Source of the DNA: CAZJBP01 sp964544115
Lineage (GTDB): Bacteria > Verrucomicrobiota > Kiritimatiellia > UBA8416 > JADHWI01
NCBI GenBank assembly: GCA_964544115.1
Contig: CAZJBP010000123.1
Coordinates: forward strand, 1 to 11,163
DNA: 11,163 nucleotides
Reading direction: 5' to 3'
In this document: in pieces, positions 6,472 to 11,163 of the stretch
Layout of the letters: every line of letters begins with the position of its first letter
Position numbering within the stretch: the stretch's first letter is position 1
Position numbers and translations under genes: made by a program
The notes under the pieces: generated by a model
The model's input: only the letters and a program-made list of their open reading frames with translations
Told to the model about the DNA's origin: nothing
The model's database searches: none

Positions 6472-7044
6472 ATGAAAGTCGTCGCGTTCAATGGCAGTCC
6501 TCGCAAGGACGGCAACACGTATCATCTCCTGCAGCATGTGTTCACCGCGCTCAACGCCGAGGGCATCGAGACCGAACTCGTGCAACTGGGCGGTCACTTG
6601 ATTCATGGGTGCACGGCGTGCTTCCAGTGCTTCAAGAAGAAGGATGGTCGCTGCGCGCTGGACGGCGACATGGTGAACGGCTGCATCGCCAAGATGCGCG
6701 AGGCCGACGGCATCATCCTCGCGTCCCCGACGTATTTTGCGGACATCTCGTCCGAACTGAAGGCCCTGATCGACCGCGCGGGCTTTGTGGCCGGGGCGAA
6801 CGACAACTTTCTGAAGCGGAAGATCGGGGCGGCCGTCATCGCCGTGCGACGCGGCGGCGCAATCCACGCCTTCGACACCATCAACCACTTCTTCCTGATC
6901 CGGCAGATGATCGTCCCCGGCTCGTGCTACTGGAACATGGGCATCGGGCGGGAGAAGGGCGAGGTCGAGAACGACGAGGAGGGGATCCGGACCATGACCG
7001 TCCTCGGCGAGAACATGGCCTGGCTGCTCAAGAAGCTGGCTTGA
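6472..7044 (+). CDS. Flavodoxin-fold FMN protein with iron-sulfur cysteine motif (ISF-like)
   Basis: This 190-residue protein has the flavodoxin-like fold of the NADPH-dependent FMN reductase/WrbA group. The FMN phosphate loop is GSPRKDGNT (residues 8-16), and SPTYFADISSELKALIDR (85-102) is the second flavin-contact region. Between them are four cysteines, C47-x2-C50-x2-C53-x7-C61, closely like the compact motif that binds a 4Fe-4S cluster in archaeal-type iron-sulfur flavoproteins, so electron transfer through a cluster plus FMN is likely. The physiological partner is unknown. Catalysis of a specific reaction cannot be inferred. The start at 6472 has AAAGGG at ideal spacing. The next gene begins 10 nt after the stop, with its ribosome-binding site overlapping the end of this gene, so the two are probably co-translated. 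Confidence 0.85.
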   Translation: MKVVAFNGSPRKDGNTYHLLQHVFTALNAEGIETELVQLGGHLIHGCTACFQCFKKKDGRCALDGDMVNGCIAKMREADGIILASPTYFADISSELKALIDRAGFVAGANDNFLKRKIGAAVIAVRRGGAIHAFDTINHFFLIRQMIVPGSCYWNMGIGREKGEVENDEEGIRTMTVLGENMAWLLKKLA

Positions 7045-7054
7045 GGTGGCGGTC

Positions 7055-7996
7055 ATGCCGATCACCATGTCGCTGCTGGTGGACGACGGGGCCCCGGTCA
7101 ACCCGATGTTCTTCCATGACCCGCCTTACGCTCATCCGCTTCTGATTTCCAACGCGCTGGCCCGCGACTTTGCCGATCTCTGCGAGGAATACGGCGTGCG
7201 CGGGAAGTTCAGCGTGCTGCCCATGCCGTGCTGCCTGGGCAGCATCGATGACAAGCTCAACCATGTGCCGCGGCGGCACCTCACCGGGTTCCTGAAGATC
7301 GTCCGCGAGCGCATCGCGCCGCGCTTCGACATCACGCCGGAGATCCTCACGCACCTAGCCGCCTACAGCCTGAAGGGCGGCTTCCACCACCTGTACGAGG
7401 ACGAATGGGTGGCCGGCGCGTCCGTGGAGGAGATGACGGACTACATCGAGCTGGCGCTGCAGATCCTGCGCGAGGTCGGCCTGCCTGCCAACGGAGTCAC
7501 CAGCCCCTGGACCGCGGGCGATCGCAACGAGTTGGACTACGCCCGCGCCATCGGCGACGCCCAGTGGCGCGTTCACCGGCGTGCGGTCGCCTGGTACTTC
7601 CTGCACCTGCTCGGTGCCGGCCCCGCCAGCGGACCCTCGGTCACGTACCGCAACCCGGCGACCGGGCAGAAGGTCGTATCCGTCCCGGCGACCACGAACG
7701 ACCCGTTCTGGGACACGCAGCGGCCGACGGCTGCGACGCAGCGGACGGGCCGCGCCGTCGCCCGGGCCGGCGTGGACGCGTTCCTGTCGGCCGATGGGCG
7801 GCACGGGCGGATTCCCGAGGTCATCGGCCAGGGGGTTCCGGTGACGATCCTCACCCACTGGCCCTCGCTCTACTCCGATGGCACCTGCGCCGGGTTGTGG
7901 GGGCTGGAACGTCTGCTCCGACGCCTGCGCAAGCGGTACGGGGACGACCTCGCGTGGGCCACGTGCAGCCAGTTGGCGCAAGCGGCGGCCGGATGA
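7055..7996 (+). CDS. Putative NodB-like beta/alpha-barrel protein, function unknown
   Basis: This 313-residue protein has no signal peptide or membrane segment and no family I can name with certainty. The beginning, MSLLVDDGAPVN (residues 5-16), resembles the first strand and DDG metal/base motif of polysaccharide deacetylases. GKFSVLPMP (50-58) resembles their second strand, and VTILTHWPSLYSDG (263-276) looks like a late-barrel histidine motif. The HxxxH metal motif of true CE4 enzymes is not evident, so it may be a distant glycoside hydrolase/deacetylase-type barrel or a non-metal relative. I chose the ATG at 7055 because GAGG at 7043-7046 sits 8 nt upstream; a GTG at 7046 overlaps that site. 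It follows the flavoprotein gene by 10 nt and converges on the deacetylase/DUF2079 gene, with 6 bp between the stop codons. Confidence 0.6.
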   Translation: MPITMSLLVDDGAPVNPMFFHDPPYAHPLLISNALARDFADLCEEYGVRGKFSVLPMPCCLGSIDDKLNHVPRRHLTGFLKIVRERIAPRFDITPEILTHLAAYSLKGGFHHLYEDEWVAGASVEEMTDYIELALQILREVGLPANGVTSPWTAGDRNELDYARAIGDAQWRVHRRAVAWYFLHLLGAGPASGPSVTYRNPATGQKVVSVPATTNDPFWDTQRPTAATQRTGRAVARAGVDAFLSADGRHGRIPEVIGQGVPVTILTHWPSLYSDGTCAGLWGLERLLRRLRKRYGDDLAWATCSQLAQAAAG

Positions 7997-8002
7997 ACGG
8001 CT

Positions 8003-10558
8003 TCAGAGGTTGCCGGACTTCACATAGCGGATGACCGGGCCGAAGGCGTCGCGCCGCCAGCACCCGTCCGCCGCAAGACTCGTTTCCACGGCCACGACCT
8101 CGTCGCGCGTCAGCGGCCACGGATCGAGATCGGGCGCAATCAGGATCACGTCGTAGCCTTGGGGCTTCCCAGCCACGGGCGACCCCAGCATATCGCCTGC
8201 CGCGGACCACGCCAGGTGCGGGAGGATGCAGCCCTGGGCTAGTACGCGCTGCGGGCCGATCGTGCGATTGGTTTCGGCCAGGCCGCGGTGCGCATCGGCC
8301 AGGCCAGGCGTTCGAGAGGGGTAGCGTGGATCGTGCCATGACAGCGCCACAAGCGCACAGCAGAGCACCCATGCCGCGCGGCCGTCGGCCAGCAGGCGCT
8401 TCCAGAAAGGACGGGCCAGGGTGAGGGCCACGCCGAGGTAGATGTACGGCAGCAGGTAGAGTGCGTAAGCGCCTCCCAGCCGGGCCTGCGTGGGAAACGA
8501 GCTGCTCGTGAGAACCAGGAGCGGGATCGCCAGCGGCAGAGCAGCCCTGGCGCTGCCCAGCGGCAGGAACAGCAGCGATCCGAACAGACCCAGCACGCCG
8601 GGGTTGAGAAGGTTCCGCAGCAGGCGTCCGGGATGGCCCAGGATGTCCGCCGCTATAGCCCCGTATCCGCCGCTCTCGCTCCAACGCTCCATCGCCGCAA
8701 GGCGCCCGTTCGCGGCATAATGGGGCATGATCCATCCATAGCTCACCCACAGCCAGGCGGCGCACACCACGACCAACAGCGCGCCCAAGGCGGCGCTTCT
8801 GCGCGTCCCGGCCGCGGGTCGCTTCAGCGCCACAAAGATCCCATACACCAGCAGCGGCGCCGCCACGTCCTCGCGGCACGAGATTGCGGCGAGGGCGAAC
8901 GCCACCGCCCTCTTCCATCTTCCCGACTGCTCCGCCCAGAGGAAACCGAACAGGAAGCACAGCGCCAGCATTTCCTGATGGAATCCCTGCAGGTAGCCTT
9001 CGATGAACGTCTTGCTGCCCAGGAGCACCAGCGGCAGCGAAGCCGCCACCACAGGTCGCAGCCCGAGCCTTCGCGCCAACTTCCACAGAAACCACGCCGC
9101 CGCCGCGACCAGCGCCCCCTGCACCAGCAGGAGCCAGACGCAGTTCGGCCAGACCCAGTACACCGGCGCCAGCAGCGGGAAGATCAGAGAGACGTGATGA
9201 GCCAGGAAGGAGTGGCCGAGCAACTCGGACCGCATGAAGCCATCCCGGAACCACGCGTTGCGAACCAGTTCCTCGTGAAGCCGCAGATCGAAGGCGCTGG
9301 TGGCAAACGCGTGGTGCTTCCACAGCTCCACGAGCAGCAGGGCGAGGGCTGCAGCCCCAAGGATGAGCGGCGGCACCCAGCGCCGGCTCTCCAGGGATGC
9401 GTCCAGTCGCGCGCTCAGCCGTGTGACCGAGGCCGGGCGGACGAGACCGTAGAGCGCCATCAGTCCGGCGACCACAGCCAGCGCGCCGAGAGGTCGCGCC
9501 CGCCCGGGGCGCTGCGCAGATGCGCCGGCCAGGGGCACCGGTTCCGCCGCTTCGGTGGCGGGGTAGAGGCGGAAGAACCGGTTGCGGTCCCAGATCTCAA
9601 GCGCCGCATCAGCCGCAGGAACGGAGGCTGGCATCGAGGAGAACGTCCAGATGCGCTTGCCGGGCGGCAGCTCTTCAGGCGGGCGCCACGCATCGTCCGG
9701 AAGCAGGCGTCCCGTCACCGGAATGCGAATACCGTCGTGCGCAATCTCGAACGCGCGGTCGCCCGCCGGTGTCGGCTTCAGTGGGCGCACCGCGAAGGTG
9801 TGCCGTCCGCCTCGCACCCACAGGCGGGGAATGGTCAGGGCGTCGAACGTCCAGCCCAGTCGAGCCGTCCTCTCCTTCGCCGTCACGGCCGTCAAGAACC
9901 CCGCGCGTCGGACCGCGCGGGCGACGATTCGATCGTAGACGCCGAACGGGTAGCAGAAGGAGTCCGGCGTGAACCCGGCGTTGTCCCTAAGATCCTTCAG
10001 GCAGCCGGCGACCTCCGTGGAGAGATCGCTGTGCTGATTGAGCCGCACATGATTTCTGCTGTGTCCGCCAAAGTCGAACGTGCCCCGCGACCGCATCTCC
10101 CGCACCTCGCTCCACGTGAGGCAAGGATGCCCCTCCTGAGATCGACGCCCGTCGGGCGTGGGCGCCACGGAACCGGTAATCAGATACGCAGTGGCCCGGA
10201 AGCCGTATTGACGGAGCAGAGGCTCCGCCGCGGTCAACGTCGTCAGATCGCCGTCGTCAAACGTCAGGACCACCGGTCGCGCCGGCAGGCGCCCGGCATG
10301 TCCGAGGGCCGGGACAAGATCGCGCGGCAGGATCGAGTGAAAGCCGTTGGTCTTTAGAAACGCCAGCTGGGATTCGAAGTCGCGCGGCGACACCGACCAG
10401 AGGTCGCGCGGATCATCGGCGATACGGTGGTACATCAGGACCGGCACGTCTACGGCCGGGCGACGCAGAGCCATCGCCCACACCAGGGCCGCCGCCGCCA
10501 CCACCAGAGCGACACCTGCGCCCGTCCACAGGGACATTCTTCTGCTGTAAGGGCTCAT
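8003..10558 (-). CDS. Polysaccharide deacetylase (CE4) fused to DUF2079 membrane domain
   Basis: This 851-residue protein has three parts. After an N-terminal membrane anchor (about residues 11-31) comes a CE4/NodB domain, about 38-250. It opens with PVLMYHRI and has TFDDG (99-103), the zinc motif HSRNH (166-170) and CYPFG (202-206), the pattern seen in PgaB/IcaB-type deacetylases of poly-N-acetylglucosamine. Residues about 255-345 form a beta-rich linker. From about 356 on there are many membrane segments, with FDLRLHEELVRNAWF (423-437) and EGYLQGFHQEM (520-530) typical of DUF2079, a GT-C-like family thought to include lipid-linked sugar transferases. After residue 745 follows a soluble C-terminal portion. 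Likely sites of action are the outer face of the membrane and envelope polysaccharide. The ATG at 10558 has GGGAAGAG about 10 nt upstream. The combination in one chain is unusual to my knowledge; substrate unknown. Confidence 0.85.
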   Translation of the reverse strand: MSPYSRRMSLWTGAGVALVVAAAALVWAMALRRPAVDVPVLMYHRIADDPRDLWSVSPRDFESQLAFLKTNGFHSILPRDLVPALGHAGRLPARPVVLTFDDGDLTTLTAAEPLLRQYGFRATAYLITGSVAPTPDGRRSQEGHPCLTWSEVREMRSRGTFDFGGHSRNHVRLNQHSDLSTEVAGCLKDLRDNAGFTPDSFCYPFGVYDRIVARAVRRAGFLTAVTAKERTARLGWTFDALTIPRLWVRGGRHTFAVRPLKPTPAGDRAFEIAHDGIRIPVTGRLLPDDAWRPPEELPPGKRIWTFSSMPASVPAADAALEIWDRNRFFRLYPATEAAEPVPLAGASAQRPGRARPLGALAVVAGLMALYGLVRPASVTRLSARLDASLESRRWVPPLILGAAALALLLVELWKHHAFATSAFDLRLHEELVRNAWFRDGFMRSELLGHSFLAHHVSLIFPLLAPVYWVWPNCVWLLLVQGALVAAAAWFLWKLARRLGLRPVVAASLPLVLLGSKTFIEGYLQGFHQEMLALCFLFGFLWAEQSGRWKRAVAFALAAISCREDVAAPLLVYGIFVALKRPAAGTRRSAALGALLVVVCAAWLWVSYGWIMPHYAANGRLAAMERWSESGGYGAIAADILGHPGRLLRNLLNPGVLGLFGSLLFLPLGSARAALPLAIPLLVLTSSSFPTQARLGGAYALYLLPYIYLGVALTLARPFWKRLLADGRAAWVLCCALVALSWHDPRYPSRTPGLADAHRGLAETNRTIGPQRVLAQGCILPHLAWSAAGDMLGSPVAGKPQGYDVILIAPDLDPWPLTRDEVVAVETSLAADGCWRRDAFGPVIRYVKSGNL

Positions 10559-10622
10559 GCTGGCGGTCTCTTCCCGTCATCCACTCTCAAAGTCGGGGTC
10601 GATACACGGCCTAGGACGCCCT

Positions 10623-10651
10623 GCAACGGGTCAGGGCCACGGCCCTGTTGC
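10623..10651. repeat. Strong bulged hairpin
   Basis: GCAAC (10623-10627) pairs with GTTGC (10647-10651), and inside it AGGGCC (10633-10638) pairs with GGCCCT (10641-10646) over a two-base loop, with a five-base bulge on the left side. The 11 base pairs are all perfect. It sits 65 bp upstream of the deacetylase/DUF2079 start codon. There is no T-run, so it could be a Rho-type end structure, a leader RNA structure or a protein site. Confidence 0.5.
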
Positions 10652-10780
10652 TACTCCCGCAGCTTGGCTTGGTACGCCTTGAAGCTGTGGCGCGTTCCAA
10701 TCATCTGCACGCCGCACAGCAGTGTGTCTGGCACCCATAAGCCCTGTGCCCATAACGCTTTACTCACTCCATATCCTGCT

Positions 10781-10849
10781 CGCAGCCAAGGCCCGCCCCG
10801 TCTCACCCACGGCTGCGAGGATACTCGGCCGCCCGGAGAAGATCCTCGC
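10781..10849. repeat. Two abutting inverted repeats
   Basis: CGCAGCC (10781-10787) pairs with GGCTGCG (10811-10817), and GCGAGGAT (10815-10822) pairs perfectly with ATCCTCGC (10842-10849). The two stems share the bases GCG at 10815-10817, so they could be alternative or stacked structures in an RNA. No coding or terminator role is apparent. Confidence 0.5.
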
Positions 10850-10873
10850 CGGATGAACATCGAAACCACGACT

Positions 10874-10892
10874 GATGAAGTGCCGCTTCATC
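10874..10892. repeat. Perfect 7-bp hairpin
   Basis: GATGAAG (10874-10880) pairs with CTTCATC (10886-10892) across a five-base loop. A second hairpin, TTCGC/GCGAA (10926-10940), follows 33 bp later. Both lie in sequence with no credible gene. Confidence 0.45.
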
Positions 10893-11105
10893 CCGCCGCG
10901 CGGACACGCGCCCGCTCAGGACCGCTTCGCCTGTCGCGAAACGTGAGGAAATCCGTCGGGAAGGGCAAGATCGAAACATGCCGCAGGGTCATGTGCTCCC
11001 GAAACCCGAGACATTGAGCCCCTCAGCCCGGAAGGAGGCAGTCCAGAAAAGCAAAAAGCGCCCTGACTTATGGAATGAGTCCGAGTGCTTCTATCCGTGT
11101 CTAGG

Positions 11106-11150
11106 TGGTCGGGGCGGAGGGATTTGAACCCTCGACCTTTTGGTCCCGAA
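11106..11150 (-). tRNA. 3' part of tRNA-Pro(CGG), probably a fragment
   Basis: Read leftwards, the segment gives an anticodon loop TTCGGGA with anticodon CGG (11146-11148), the 3' anticodon strand CCAAA, a five-base variable loop, a perfect T arm (GAGGG/CCCTC around TTCAAAT), the acceptor strand CGCCCCG, discriminator A and an encoded CCA (11106-11108). G72 before A73 implies the C1-G72 pair typical of bacterial tRNA-Pro. The next bases to the right do not continue the tRNA: the 5' anticodon strand should be TTTGG but reads TGCGG (two mispairs), position 21 is C and not A, and no Pro-type D stem forms. The gene therefore appears broken at the anticodon stem, as expected for an attachment site left by integration. 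The window ends after 13 more bases, so an aberrant complete tRNA cannot be wholly excluded. Confidence 0.7.
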
Positions 11151-11163
11151 CCGCACTGGCGAC

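Larger units (their letters stand above)
10559..11105. other. 547-bp region without a convincing gene, rich in hairpins
   Basis: Nothing here reads as a clear protein. Five perfect or near-perfect inverted repeats are spread over 10623-10940, and an A-rich stretch lies at 11045-11057. A 72-codon minus-strand frame (10651-10869) ends in GVQMIGTRHSFKAYQAKLRE directly before the first hairpin; it has no good ribosome-binding site and no recognised domain, so I do not call it a gene. A minus-strand TTGCAG...TATCGA pair near 10590-10620 is too weak to name as the promoter of the deacetylase gene, although that promoter should lie in this stretch. With the tRNA-Pro remnant at its right edge, the region may be flank scarred by past integration. 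Confidence 0.5.

Noticed and set aside
7851..9323. 490-codon minus-strand frame overlapping the DUF2079 domain
   Set aside because: It has a Gly/Arg/Pro/Ala-rich low-complexity composition in a shifted frame of the deacetylase/DUF2079 gene, and it also runs through the end of the convergent gene.
8633..10357. 574-codon plus-strand frame opposite the deacetylase/DUF2079 gene
   Set aside because: It is an antisense shadow with Arg/Gln/His-rich sequence and no domain or plausible start.
10744..10820. Possible integron attC-like site around CATAACG
   Set aside because: No matching GTTRRRY partner or imperfect-palindrome architecture was found, and there is no cassette-like gene next to it.
11045..11081. 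Intrinsic terminator for the leftward tRNA
   Set aside because: Minus-strand T-runs exist, but the nearest stem (11065-11081) has a C-A mispair on that strand and lies 6 nt away from the T-run, so the structure is too weak to call.

Overview
The window is a high-GC stretch of bacterial chromosome with densely packed genes. It shows complete, undamaged housekeeping genes in the middle and repeat-rich or disrupted sequence at both ends. No gene here fixes the taxonomy. The GIY-YIG repeat unit, the polysaccharide deacetylase/DUF2079 protein and the iron-sulfur flavoprotein suggest an environmental or metagenomic bacterium, perhaps of the PVC or Kiritimatiellota type; this is a low-confidence guess.

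Layout, left to right. (1) Positions 1-425 hold a small GIY-YIG nuclease-like gene (+ strand) flanked by two identical 55-bp direct repeats. It looks like one unit of a dispersed or tandem repeat family, ending 4 bp beyond the stop codon of the next gene. (2) Positions 430-6353 hold seven leftward genes. In transcription order they are gluQ (tRNA-Asp queuosine glutamylation), a shortened MscS-type channel, trpF, trpB, trpA, a YbgC-type hotdog thioesterase and an M29 aminopeptidase. trpF-trpB-trpA-thioesterase-aminopeptidase are spaced from -4 to +18 nt, so they very likely form one operon. A promoter-like sequence lies directly upstream of trpF. gluQ and the channel are 15 nt apart and form a second unit. 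(3) Positions 6472-7996 hold two rightward coupled genes: a flavoprotein with an iron-sulfur cysteine motif and a NodB-like barrel protein of unknown function. (4) Positions 8003-10558 (- strand) encode an 851-residue protein that joins a CE4 polysaccharide deacetylase to a multi-spanning DUF2079 membrane domain. It converges on the preceding gene with only 6 bp between them. (5) Positions 10559-11105 have no convincing gene but contain several perfect inverted repeats. (6) Positions 11106-11150 (- strand) match the 3' part of a tRNA-Pro(CGG) with an encoded CCA. The adjacent bases at the window edge do not complete the tRNA, which suggests an attachment-site remnant of an integrated element lying to the right.

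The trp genes supply the last three steps of tryptophan synthesis; trpE, trpG, trpD and trpC must lie elsewhere. The deacetylase/DUF2079 protein and perhaps the NodB-like protein point to envelope or exopolysaccharide work. The most unusual items are the deacetylase/DUF2079 fusion, the tRNA-Pro remnant, the repeat-flanked GIY-YIG unit and the MscS homologue that stops right after its beta domain.
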